Assembly (NCBI GenBank): GCA_030848705.1
Contig: CM061245.1
Span: forward strand, 58,926,006-58,990,005
DNA length: 64,000 nucleotides
Direction of reading: 5' to 3'
Source: Heracleum sosnowskyi
Lineage: Eukaryota > Streptophyta > Magnoliopsida > Apiales > Apiaceae
Shown here: positions 33,464 through 45,616 of the stretch, one piece after another
Layout: each line of letters begins with the position of its first letter
How positions within the stretch are numbered: the first letter of the stretch is position 1
The notes under the pieces: model-generated
Databases searched by the model: none
Told to the model about the DNA's origin: nothing
The model's input: only the letters and a program-made list of their open reading frames with translations
Program-made: the position numbers and the translations under genes

Positions 33464-33968
33464 TGAACTATTGTGGAAGGGGGTTGAATACGTATTAACT
33501 TTTCGAATCAACAAGAACAATATTTGAAAACTGACTGATTTCTATTACTTAATAAAATCTGTTACAAAACTTATAAGTACTCTCTCAAGAAAAACAAAGT
33601 TCTTAAGAGCTGCTAGGTTACAAGGAAATGATTAACCAAGACGAACACATACAATGTGAACCTATCTGTGTTTATATTATACACAACTACACAATCAATT
33701 ACAAGATAATGATTACATAAAACAAGCCAACTGCCATGCATTATCTTCTGTTGATTGCTTCTGATTGCTGATCTTCTGGAACCGACAAATCAATCCACAT
33801 CGAACAGAATAAATCACCTCCTGAAAACGTGGATCGTAGTTATCTCCTTTTAACACACCAAACTCTGATCATCATACAAACTCTGGCCAGCCTCTTCCAA
33901 TGTAACTTTCAACGGATGTGTCAAACTTTGATATACTACTAATTATAATATGACCATCATTTTTAACA
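33464..33968 (-). repeat. 3' LTR of env-like copy 1 (minus orientation)
   Basis: On the minus strand it starts TGTTAAAAATGATGG, directly after a polypurine tract TTGGGGGAGA, and ends ATTCAACCCCCTTCCACAATAGTTCA. It shares words with the LTR at 39709-40227 (GATTTGTCGGTTCC, TTGTAATTGAT, TAAACACAG, TTGTAACCTAGCA), so the two are related copia-type families. Confidence 0.7.
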
Positions 33969-36955
33969 ATCTCCCCCAATTTATACTAAGTGAAACAAAA
34001 CATAAATTCTTTAGATAATGATGTCAAAACCAGAAGACAAATGCATTTACATTTCCAGACTTTAATCATCAATTGTTCCTTTCAGCTTTGAACTCTTGAG
34101 CACTTGCTTCCTTAAATGAGTTTTCATTTTTCCTTTTCGAATTTGCTATACTTGAGCATTGTCAGTTGCAGCAACAGAAACCTTACTCAAAGTTTGACTA
34201 GAACTACTATTAACACCTTTTCTCTCAGACATGCTATCCTTATCACCATCCCCCTTGGAATCATCATCTTTTGGTAACACCTTTGATGGCTTGCATTTGT
34301 CAGCAATAACTTACTCCCCCTTTTTGACATCAAGATCAGGAATGCCTAAGAAAGAACAAATATCATTGAGAGTTCCCTGTAAAGTAGAAATATCAATTGC
34401 AAGTTGATCCACCTTTTGGTCCAAAGAATCATGTCTAGCTGAAATAACAGTTTTTGTTTTATCGAGACACAGACAGATTCCCAATTTTCTGCTTGCTAAG
34501 AGAATGATTGTGATCAACAACACCTCGAACTTTTTGAAGTTTAGAAGATACACCTTCAATTTGCAAATGTAGAGATTTAGCCAGTAAAAACGAGGCTTTG
34601 AAAGAAGTCCTCAACTCAGGGGACTGAATCAAATTATCAGCTCCGCTTAATTGCTGTTGAGCATATTCATAACTGGACAATCAATATATTTCCAATGAAA
34701 ATCCCAAACTACATCTTGTTCAACATGAACACGAGCAAATTGAGCCGCAATCTCAGCTTGAGAAGTGGTCAGAGGAATAGAAACAATATCAGCAGCAACA
34801 ATAGTAACAATATGAGAGATACGTGGTGCAACAGAGCAAGAGAATGGAACATTCTGAGCATCAGAGCATGGTCTGGATAAATTATGAGTGTAAAGCATAA
34901 TGTAACATAAGATTTAAAAGAGATAACTACAACTCAACAAAGGACAAGACAGACAATAGTATTAACAGAAGCACAGGAATCCAGAATCAAAGAAGAAAAG
35001 GTAAACTCAAAAAATCAAAATACGTTATGTATACTTGAAGTCCGTAAACAGGTCACGGAAAGAAGTTCATGAAAATGTTCAGGCCTCAGTGACAGCAAAA
35101 GGAACAAGACTTTCAAGACAACAGAAGTATGTGAATGATTTAGGGTTAAGTACCACGGGATTCCAGTGATTTAAATGAAGCAACCAGAACGAAAAAGGAC
35201 GTATCAGCAGCATTGAAGTGAAGACATAAAAGAAGAATTGATCAAGTGTTATTCATCTGTGAACCAGACTAGTTGAACTAGGTGACGACACTAAGAAGAT
35301 CAAGTTGTTTTATCGTCTCAGAAGAAATTGATACAGTCTATTACTTAAACACCCAGGAGCTCAGAGTAATCATTAAAAGTCAAAAGACAAGAAAATGATT
35401 CGATAGTTTTTCTATTTAGAAAACTATCGAATGGAATGAAAAGTGATTCAAAGTAAACCAAAATGAATCAATTTGGCATTCGATAGTTTTGTTTAAAAAA
35501 CTATCGAATGGTAAAATGATTTGTTTCTTTCGATGGTTTTTCAAACCATTCGATGGTTTTTTTTTAAATTGTGGAGCAGGTGAAAAGTATTCTTTGTCTG
35601 GCAGGTTGATGAAGATCCAACGGCCAAGATTGTTTGTTCAAGTTTGGTTCGATGGTTTTTCAATTGAAGACTACAATTAATACTGAGAGAAGAGTGTGTC
35701 TTCTTCAGTTAAGGCATTCAACACAGAAACATTACTGAGAGAGAGAGAACTGAGCCGGAGAAATTATCAGAGAATTAATAGTGCTCAGAATTTGATCATT
35801 GTTTTGTATTTGTGTAACCTTAAACTCATTGAAGCTAATCTACGGATTAGAAATCGTAGCACCCCTCGAGGTTTATATTTATAAAAAGATATATTCCCCG
35901 AAACTTGATTTGGTTTGGTGTGTTTGATTTCGTTATAGAACTGAAAGATTAATCCGCGAACGAAATTGAATTATTTGTGAGTATCGTATTCAACCCCCCC
36001 TTCTACGATACTTTGGACCTAACAATGAGCACCTACAAAATAAGAAGTACCAATACCTTAGTCACTCTGTTCTTTTAAAGTAATCTCATTACTTCTCACA
36101 GCACACATGTCATGACTTTTAATAGTCAGAGCTGTCTCACTAGGAGTAACTAACCCATGTCTTATTTTTAACTCTCCTTTTGCCAGGTCAGGAGCCTGCC
36201 TCTCATTAACAATTCTGTTTTTCTCTAACTCTTTCCTCTCATTCTCAAAAACAAGGCTCAGAACACTCATTCCTATAGAAATAAGAGGTGGCAGAGAAGG
36301 GATGTCTGAGGTCACATGAATAGTGGATGAGCTACTCATGGTCATACCAATATATACGAAAGAAACAAATTGTTTTGACAATACAGTATAGTTAGAAACC
36401 ATACCTTGTGAAGTGGAAGAGATTGTAGTATCGAAAAGAACATCTGATGGATGCTGAATTCCAACTTCAGAAACAATGAGAATGCCTGCACCTGCACTTT
36501 GAGAAAGTGGTTCTTGTGTTTCTGGAGCTTCAGAGACTGCTTCCATGATCTTTTCAGGAATGGAAGGTTCTTGTGGGTCAAGCTCAATGTCTGCACTATC
36601 CCATTGAGACAGTGGTTCTTGTGGGACATGACTGTCATGGATTGCTGAATCCCTTTGAGAATCAGGTTATTGTGCATCCAGTCCTTGAGAAGTGTCTTCA
36701 ACAAGAGAAGAATGAGGAACAACGGTATCATAAATAGGTACATCAGAAGTAGCTGCTATCTCATACTGAGAGATAGATTCTTGTGTGATTTCTTTAGTAG
36801 AAATGGTCTTTTGAGTATCAACAACTTGTTTGTTCCTTTTGTAAATAATAACTAACTTGGGTACAATGGCGAAGTGAAGAGATATGGAAATCTCTTCAGG
36901 AGAAAGCTTAAGAGGGAATGAAATTTCTTCTTTGACACCATAAGTCGTTGTTTCC
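33969..36955 (-). pseudogene. Env-like 3' ORF, copy 1, with solo LTR inserted
   Basis: The minus-strand frame runs from about 36955 to 34311 with several stops and frameshifts. It encodes a Ser/Thr/Pro/Glu-rich part, then a coiled-coil-like part (SLDQKVDQLAIDISTLQ) ending in DLDVKKGE. The same end motif (D-A/V-KKGE) occurs in copies 2 and 3. No gag or pol accompanies it, and the C-terminal third present in copy 2 is missing. Its position before the polypurine tract and 3' LTR suggests the extra ORF found downstream of pol in SIRE-type copia elements. Function unknown. A 1136-bp solo LTR (34889-36024) interrupts it. Confidence 0.55.
34889..36024 (+). mobile_element. Copia solo LTR with ATGAG target duplication
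   Basis: Starts TGTAAAGCATAATG and ends TTCAACCCCCC..TGGACCTAACA. ATGAG flanks both sides (34884-34888 and 36025-36029). Deleting the insert and one ATGAG rejoins the minus-strand env-like frame of copy 1. It contains three TTCGATAGTTTT hairpins (35398-35560). The LTR lies in plus orientation, opposite to its host element. Confidence 0.85.
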
Positions 36956-39708
36956 TAAACAAGACATCTAACTTTGATGCTCTACCGTCAGGATCTCTCA
37001 AGATTGGGTATTCTCGTATTCATTCCATAGTTTTTGATTATGGGTCTTTTGTGTTAAAAGCTTTAAGTGATAGGAAATCAGATAAGTGTGGTTATGTCTG
37101 TTTTCTTAGATTTTTTCAATTAATATTCTGTCACTTGTGTCGTGATGTTGTTTTTGAGGATGATGTAATTCTGCCAATCTGTAGAATTACTGATAATAAT
37201 GTGAAGTCCTTAGTCAACAGTGATAAGGCAAATGGTTTTTAAGGCAATGCATATATTCCAAGGCTTTTCTGGTCCTTCTGCAAATGATTATGTTGATCAA
37301 TTAAGGAGGCATGAATGGGACAATGAATGGTACAAATATGATGATTATGTTAGTTTCCCCAATGCACTTAGTCATGCTTCTTATGCAGTCTCCTTGATTA
37401 AGAATGAAGAATTGAAGAATCACTTGAAGGCTACAACAATTCTGAGTAAAAGCCTCAAGGATGAAATTGATTCTGTTAAGGCTGATAATGCTTTGGTGAG
37501 GGCTGATATTTCTCAAAGTCTAACAAAGGCACCTACTGCTTTTCAACTCAGAGTTTTGGACTCTCATGTCAAGTCCCTTGTCACAGCACAGTCTTCTATC
37601 AACAACAGGATTGATTCTTTAGATTCTAAGGTAAACAATATTGAAGCCTCTTTTTCCTTGATTTTATCCTTATTATCAAATCCTGATGCCAAAAAGGGGG
37701 AGAAGGTAGTTCAATCAAAATGTACACCTGATCTAGTATTAAGAAAGGATGATGATAATGCTGGAAATGATTGTGATGATTTGGTAAAGAAAGGAGAAAC
37801 CTCTGATGATGCTATGGTAAAATCTTCAAGGAAAACTACTCAAAGTCAATCCATGCAGTCAAATCATGTTTCTGATTATGGAGTAAGAACAGTAAGAACC
37901 TTAGTGAACTCTCAGATCCTGACGGAAGAGCAAATCCTGACAGGTGACCAAATCCTGACGCCTGGTCATGGACAAAGTTTATCTGCAATTCCTGAAGGTG
38001 ATGAAGATGTATTTATTGAAAAAGCTGAGGATGCTGCTAATCCTTTCCAGGAGTTCAAAACTAGAAGTGGTGATGTTGTTACTCTTTATCACACTGATAA
38101 GAGAGTTCAACAGTTATTTTCAAGAAAGGCTCTCTCCATTTCAACTGAGGAATTTCCTGATCTTATCTCAAGAAGAGTTTCTAAAACAACAAAAAGAGAT
38201 CATGGAAAGTTTCAACACATCTAATCCTGCTGCTGGTAGAGGAAGAGGCGGAGGAAGGAGAGGAGCAAGGAGAGGAAGGAAGTCAACACAATCTATGCCT
38301 AGACAAACAAGGTCTAGAGGTATTAGATTTGAAGAAATTACTGAGGATACACAAATGCCAAAGGTTCCTGATACTCAAGTTGTCAGGACTAGTATTCATG
38401 ATGAAGGAGAAGGTGAAGAATATGTGCCTCAGGTAGTTTTGAGAAGAAGACCAAGACAATCATCTCTAATTAGTAATACAACTCAAGTTCCAGATTCTAA
38501 TCCTGACACTGTTCAAGATCCTGATGAATCTGAAACTCTACAAGAGATTGATTTCTTAATACTTTCTATTGTGGTTGATTCTCATAATCAAGAAGTTGAT
38601 GATGATGAAGAAGAATGAAGAAGAGAAATAAGAAGAAGAACAGATAAAGATTTTAATCTTTATGTTCAAAACCTGGTCAAGTTAAACAAGTTGTTGTGGA
38701 AGAATGAAAGAAGACAACAACACAAGCTAGAAAAGAGCTATGTTCTTGAAAAGGAGAAAGATAAGAAATGGAAGCATATTGACTCTGTTGAGTGCAATAG
38801 ACCTGTTAACTTTCAACCTGGAGGTATAATGACTAAACTCCCTGGTGTTGCAGAAATTGTTGGTTCTCAAAGATCAAAAGCACTGTGGACAGAAATGTAT
38901 TCAAACTTGAAACAGATGCTACATAACACTAGAGGAGGGATAAGCTTTAGAGATGCTGAATTCATAAACATGTCATATGTTGATCCACATGCACTGGTTG
39001 ATGTTGGAGGAAATTTAACTTCTGAACACCTGAATAAGCTACAAGATGTGGATATAGTTTTGGATTGTCATGATGTCTGAAAAGAAGGAGAAGCTTCTTT
39101 ATTTCATGAGAGATGGAAGTGTGAAGAAAATGTCTATTCAGGAGCTGTTAGTGAAATCTACAAAGGAACTAAAATATGTTCATTATTTGCTCAAAGACAA
39201 GAATAAAGTGTGCAAGGAATGGTCTGATATAATTCTATCAACCATTAGACAGAGATTTGATGGAGGAAGGAACTATGATGGTAAATACACTCCCATGTAC
39301 TTAAATCTTAGAGGTCAAGAAATGGAAATACAGAGAGGCAGTGTTGTCAAAGAAATGTCTCCAGGCATGAAACAATTGTCTCTTAATCTTGATGGGAAGG
39401 AATTTGTTTATCTATTGCTTGAAGAGTTTGATCTACAGAGAAGTTCTATCCAAAATCTCAGAGCAGCTTTCTACTAGATTAATGAGGAAGATGAAGAACT
39501 CAAAAATCTAAAGATAAGACTGATTCAGATTCTTGAAGACAAAGAAGAAGATTTATTGTCAAACTTCTTGAAGATGAATTTGTTCTATCAGAAAATTTAA
39601 AGATAAGTCTGCTGCTGAAATTTCTTGTACATTTTGTAAATATGTTTTTGGCATCATTGAATCAAGGAATCTATACTTTATTTTACAAAGTATAAGATTG
39701 GGGGAGAT
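36956..39708 (+). pseudogene. Env-like 3' ORF, copy 2 (fullest copy)
   Basis: Plus-strand protein of roughly 850 codons in at least four frame pieces. The pieces are a start region at about 36960-37240, 37220-38224, 38190-38618 (after an A-run frameshift) and 38691-39477 (shift near 39070). Features: hydrophobic/aromatic N-terminal segment (about 37050-37350); coiled-coil segment ending in DAKKGE (37685-37704); three ATCCTGACG-type repeats giving QILT units (37915-37962); a basic GRGRGGGRRGARRGRK segment (38235-38282); a C-terminal conserved part. A polypurine tract TTGGGGGAGA precedes the LTR. No gag or pol upstream: the sequence meets copy 1 head to head at about 36955. Confidence 0.6.
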
Positions 39709-40227
39709 TGTTAGATTAGGATTCAATGATCATCAGTATCTGGACTACTGATCAGGATTGAGCTGCTGATGTCATCAGTATTGCATAGCGACAGTATCAG
39801 GACTGATATCAGGATTATCATCAGGACTGGAAGCTGATCAGTATTACTTGAAGATAACTATGAAGTCCAGAAAATAAGGAAATAGATTTGTCGGTTCCTA
39901 GTTTATAGGAATGCAGCTGTCGGTTAGGATATGTATTGAAGATAGTTTGTAATTGATTTAAGCATATCTTGTAATTGATAGAGAATCTGTGTGTACTATA
40001 TAAACACAGTTTAGGTTTTACATATTGTAATCGCTTACACGAGTATCATTGTAACCTAGCAACTTTCAAGAATATCAGAATTTCTTGAGAGGGTTTTGTA
40101 ACAGTTTTATTCCAGAATTACTAAAGCTGTTATTATTTCATATTTGTGTTTTATATTGTTATTAAGTCGAAAATCTTACACAATTGTATTCAACCCCCCT
40201 TCTACAATTGTTAATTACCGAGCAACA
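39709..40227 (+). repeat. 3' LTR of env-like copy 2
   Basis: Starts TGTTAGATTAGGATTC after the polypurine tract, contains ACTATATAAACACAG (TATA-like, about 39995), and ends ATTCAACCCCCCTTCTACAATTG..CAACA. Copy 3 resumes immediately afterwards. Confidence 0.75.
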
Positions 40228-41521
40228 AGTTGGTACAACTTTCTAAGTCAGTGTCTACTCTTACTAATATACTACTACTTCTGCTCTGGGTACTCTCACT
40301 TCCAATCAAGAGGTTTTGGGTAACAGGTTGAGTTCTTTGTAAAAACAGCAGGCTACTATTCTTGAGAATCAAGCTCTCAATCTGGACATGCTTGGTCATA
40401 TGTCCAATGCTCTTCAAATCCCTTCTTACCTTCCTACTGTTGCTGATGTCAAAAAGGGGGAGAGTGGAAATAAGTCTAGAATTGAAGGGGCTACTTGCAA
40501 AACTGATGCTAGAGAGTCTAGTCTTTCCAAAATAAAAGATAGTGATGGAAAATTTAGCAAAAAAAAAAGATAGTGATGGTGGTGGTCACACTCAGAAAGG
40601 CAAACAAATCAGTGAAACTCAATTTCAGTCTCAAAGCACAAAAAAGAAGACTTTGGAGTCTAAGCCAACAGAGGCTAGAGAGACTTCAAAGAAGCAAAAG
40701 CATGTGTCTGTTGAGATGTAATATTTAGCAATGAGAAAAGAGCTAGTCACTGATCTGAGTGCATGTGACAAAAATAGATTTGAAGAAAATTGGCTTTGAG
40801 GAGGAGGTGACAGTGTCACAAAATCCAAAATCTGCTACTTCTCGAATACCAAGGAGAATTGAGACTCCAGGTTCCACTATTCAACCATGTGTTGGTCAAT
40901 AATTTCAATTGAAGCCACAAGAGGGATTTGTTCAAAATTTTGGTTATTTACAGAAAACTGTTTCTCTTATCAAGGCAGGGACTACTGTTGAATCAGGGTC
41001 TACTCAAAAGCATGTTGAACCAACTTATTGGGTTATGAGTCAGAGTAATCAGGCTCGTTATGTTAAAGAAAAGACTGGTCTTGGTCATACTCAACTGAAA
41101 GGAAATACTTTTAGTGTAGTTAAACATGTGGCTAATCCTCATCCATTAACAAATTATGTTGGTGAGACAGTTACACAAAAACATCTTAACAGATTGATTT
41201 CTGCACAACTTGTTTTGAAGACTGTAAAGGTAAAGGAAGCATGAGCCAGGAAAAGGAGTAGTGGACAAGGAGATTTTAAAGGAATTCATTGTATACTTCT
41301 TATCATCTGGAATAATCAGGTGGATGGATCAAGAAACCTTGATTTATCACAAAAGGGAAAAGGAGCTTACTTATGTGAAATATCTATTGAAGAACAGAAC
41401 TGAAGTGTCTCAAGACTGAAATGCAGTTTTAAGTAACTAGCTGAATGTAATTGATGATCAACTCATAAAGATCTACAAAAGGATGTATCATACTGATGTT
41501 CCTCTTTTCAAGCTTATGTAT

Positions 41522-44500
41522 TGTGAGAATCAACCTTTTTTCCTTTAGGTTTTGGAATTTGTCAAAATAAAAGTGAAAATTAAATTAGATTTAGGAAGTT
41601 ACTAAGTCACATAGTAAGTCCTCCCTTAGGATTCCTTTTTTTTTTGACATTTATCGGAAATCAAGTCAAACTGGTGAAACCAAACCAAAATGTTTTCCGA
41701 CATGACTTATTTGACATTGACCTGGGATATAAATATCAAGCTAATGATGTTTCCTATACTAGGACATTTTTGTCAAAGAAAAATAGGCATTGGCTAAATG
41801 CACGCAAACCGAGATATTTCAAACACTGATTTTACGAATCAAAATTGTTCTATTTATTTAAAAGAGTGTTGTTCTTAAATGTTTTAGCCTAAAATATATT
41901 TGATATATTTATTTAAACATTTATATCAATATGCCTTGCCAAAAGCTATGCCAATTTGCCCAAAATAGATTTTATTCCAAAATACCTGTAAATCTTTATT
42001 TTCCCAGATAAAATCATTTTTAATTCAAAATAATTTATTCCTTGGACTTCATAGTCATTATTCTACATGGAATATTATGTTTGAATATGTGTCAAGTCAA
42101 AACATTTGTCGAAGTTGTCGGTAAAGACAAATGAATTTTTCGGTCGCTCCGAAAGGTTGTTTTAACGTTCGAAAAATCTGAAATAATACTTTCACATCTC
42201 TTTTTGACTTGAAATTGAGATTTACCTTTATCATCTCTCTAATTTTAATTGGTATTATTTTCATAAAATTTGGTAGACTTTGTTCCGAGACCCCTAAAAT
42301 CTATACTTAATTGATTTAATAGTCACTTCAAAGTCCTTGATGGGAATTGAATTTCTTGATGATATTTTAACCATCATCCTCTAGATACATTTCAAGAGGT
42401 TTGCCAAAATTTCATAATTTTGGGAGTAGTTTTCAATTTATTAAAAATATCACATTTATTGCTTGTAGGTAAGAGCGTTTTCGCGTTTTTATTTTCTGAT
42501 ACTTTATAAAAATGTGTGGGCACTCTTTTACATTCAAATTTGAATTACTCCAGCTGTTCTTGGGTGTCTAAAAGTATCTTGTACCTTTCCCTTATCCTAA
42601 AGCATAATGTAGCTTTTAATTTAAGTCAAAAATGATTAATTTTTGGCTATAAAAAGCCCCTTACCCCCCACTTCATTTCAAGCCCTTTTGAGCCAAGATT
42701 ATGCTGATGAAAAAAAAATTAGAAACACCTTATATCCATTAGCCAAAGTTGCAAAAACGTTTCTTTGTGTAAAGCCATGTTTATTTCATAGATCTACTCC
42801 ATTTTGGCCTGTTTTTCATCTCCATTCTTACACCATAACACACACCTTTGGTCACCCTTGCTTAGGCCACCCCAAGACCCTTTTAGTCAGCCTCTCAAGT
42901 GACCTTAGGATCCTAGGAAATTCAGTTTTTAAAGCCCTTATTCCGACCATTTTCCGACCACTTTCCAACGACCCTTTCGTGTGTGTTTCTAGGCTTCAAC
43001 TAGCTCGTATCTCTTGTAGCATACTCTTTTTTTAAAAGAGAAGCTTGAGCCTTTTTAAGGTCAAGAGTCATAAGCTAGTTTAGTAGTGTTTGTGTGGTGT
43101 TGGTTCAATTTTTACTTTAATATTTGCTTGTATTGTTTAGATCTACACTTACACACACTTACTACACAACACATTTACGTTTTGCTCTTATATACACTTG
43201 TTCTTGAAGTTTATTTATGTAGTGTATATTCGGCATATAGTAAGGTGTTTAAAGAGGTTGAGTTGTGAATCTCCTCTTACTAGACATGTAAATCCAAAAA
43301 TTGTGATTTTTGGATTGAAAGCAAGTTGTTCTATCTTTTGATTTAAGTACAAAAAGCTTACATCTTGTTTTCACCTAAAGTGGTTTAAACTTGATATTAA
43401 TAAATCAAAAGATTCTTTTTAAATCTTGATAAACTTAGTCTTAACTTATTTTGAATTTCGATTCATCAAAGTAAAGATTTAAAGTTCAAGATTTAAACGA
43501 ACTTGTGTTCAAAACGAACAAAGTAGTTTTATTCCGAGGCCATCCTTTATATTCGGCGGAATACTCTACTTGTATAAGTGTTTCTTGATTCAAAGTTGGT
43601 CCTTACTTATCTTGTCTTTGATTATTAGATAAGGACTTAACAAATCAAGAATACTCATGTTCGTTTCACTAAGTTCGAACTATACTAGGCCATACTTGTT
43701 ACATTCGTCCAAGTGTAGTTTTTCGAACTAAACTTTCGGCCATACTTTCTAGATTCGACCAAGTTTAGATTCGTTGTGTTACTTTGCAATTACTTGCTCT
43801 TTAACGACTTATTCTTTTATAGTTTGTGCGTTTAGTGCTTAGTCCGCTTTCTTCGGAAATCCGTGACATAACCTAGCTCATAATATAATATATATGCCTT
43901 AGCCAAACACTTATATATTGTTGCTTGTGATTTAGTACCGTAACATACGAAGTCATATAATCTTTCATCTTATAAGGTTATTGTTCTGTAGTACTTGTAT
44001 TCTAATCTTTGTAGTGATGTGAAGTGAAGTGAGGTAATCCTTGTTCAAAGACTCAAGTCTTAGGCGTACTAACGGTAGACCTGACAATTCATTTCGTTCG
44101 TGTAATTTCGTGTCATGTACTTTTGTGTCGTGTACTTTCATGTTTCGTGTATAGGAATACTAAACTGAAACACGACCCATTAAGAATTTGTTTCGTTTCG
44201 TGTTCGTGTACCATCGTTTCGTAACTTTTTGTGTCGTGTTTCGTGTAAATTTAAACAAATAAAAATATTTAAATATTAGCATTTTTGGCTTAATTTTTAC
44301 TATTTGACTCTTAAGTTAATAATTCATAAAGAGTCAAGTGTGGTCGAATCTTGTTAAACTTAAATTTGAAACTATTTTCTTTTTTGTTATTGTAAAAATA
44401 ATATATACAACATTTATCTATTATATGTATTTATATAATTTTAAAATATTTATTTAATTATTTAATTATTTCGTGTACTTTCGTTTCGTGTCGTGTACCC

Positions 44501-45173
44501 AAGGGTAAACCCAAAACCGACACTATAATTATTCGTGTAATATCGTGTTCGTGTACTTTCGTGTTCATGTACCGAAAAGTTGAACACAAACCCAATATTA
44601 TCGTGTCGTGTTATCGTGTCATGTACGAAATTGCCAGCTCTAACTAACGGGGAGTTAGTAGCCTTTTTACCGTGAAGAAAAGGAAAGATCCAAGACCTAA
44701 GATCTAAGATCGGAAAAGTTGTAGAAGTACATAGTCTACAAAGGTTTTTGCAAGTCTTTGAGGAGGTAACTAGGTGTTACGCTCTAAGATAAGTCTTGTG
44801 TTTTTAGTTTGCTAAATTTTGAGGAGGTTACGGTTGTGTTTCGCTCCAAGATAAATAGATAGTGGTTAGTTTGTAAAGGCTTCTCCACCTACTATAAATA
44901 AGTTTCTTTATAGTGGTAAAAATCTCAAGTATGGGGAGGAGCTCGGGGACTAGAGTAGGGGTGAGAGAATCCATTAGGGGTTGCGCCATCGCGAACCAGG
45001 ATAACTCTCTTTTATTTCCCTCTTTATTTTCTGCACGAGTTTTACTTGTTGAAAAGTAACGAAGCTTAAAAGGAGAAAAATATTTTTCAAAAAGCCAAGC
45101 TCTAAATTTTAAAAAGATGATAAGTTATTCAACCCCCCCTCTAGCTTATCTTAAACCCTTACGGGACCTATCA
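41522..45173 (+). mobile_element. Solo LTR A (3.65 kb) in env-like copy 3, TGTAT duplication
   Basis: Flanked by TGTAT (41517-41521 and 45174-45178). Starts TGTGAGAATCAACC and ends TTCAACCCCCCCTCTAGC..GGGACCTATCA. It matches solo LTR B in order over most of its length (for example GAGGAGGT..GCTCCAAGA, GGGGAGGAGCTCGGGGACT, ATTAGGGGTTGCGCCATCG). It is longer partly because of the hAT-type MITE at 44076-44642. Open frames inside are not recognisable. Confidence 0.8.
44076..44642. mobile_element. hAT-type MITE with 8-bp duplication ACTAACGG
   Basis: Flanked by ACTAACGG (44068-44075 and 44643-44650). Ends TAGACCTGACAATT and, reversed, TAGAGCTGGCAATT, form the terminal inverted repeat. The subterminal regions are packed with TCGTGT words. 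An 8-bp duplication with TAG-GCTGGCAATT ends is characteristic of plant hAT elements. No transposase. Solo LTR B lacks it at the same place (GCGTACTTACAGGGAGTTAG), giving an empty-site comparison. Confidence 0.9.
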
Positions 45174-45616
45174 TGTATGTTGCTCCAGATGGTTCTGATA
45201 AAGAAATGGAGTACAAGATTCTTGAAATTGAACAAGATCAACATGGAAAGTTTGTTGGTTACCAAGCTATGGAAGGAGAGCTATCTTTTATGAGTTTAAA
45301 TCATTTGGAAAAATTCAAGTACATGCCAGATCAGTTTAGAGCACTTCATCATCAAATCTTATGTGTTAATCTTGACATGATTCTTCTGAAAGAAGAGATA
45401 GGCAAGGCATTAGTTAGAACAAAAGATGCATTGATGGATGAATTGATTTCCAGAAATTCTTCTTTCAGAAAAATCCCTATTCCAGAAGATCAATGAAGGT
45501 ATTAACCATGATGCTTTCTGATATTATTATATTCTAGTTGTATATAGTTAATAAAGATTTTGACATCATCAACCAAGATTTATGCTTCATTGTATAAAGC
45601 ATATATAGGGGGAGCT

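Larger units (their letters stand above)
40228..45616 (+). pseudogene. Env-like 3' ORF, copy 3, split by a solo LTR
   Basis: First piece 40228-41521: coiled-coil-like segment ending in ADVKKGE (40447-40464), Lys/Ser-rich linker, then a frame at 40909-41244 and further broken frames with a KYLLKNRTE-type block shared with copy 2 (YLLKDKNK). Second piece 45174-45496: C-terminal part of about 107 codons, then a polypurine tract (ATAGGGGGAG) at 45605. Removing the solo LTR 41522-45173 and one TGTAT restores a single frame across the junction (FKLMYVAPDG). Stops and frameshifts elsewhere make it non-functional. Confidence 0.6.
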
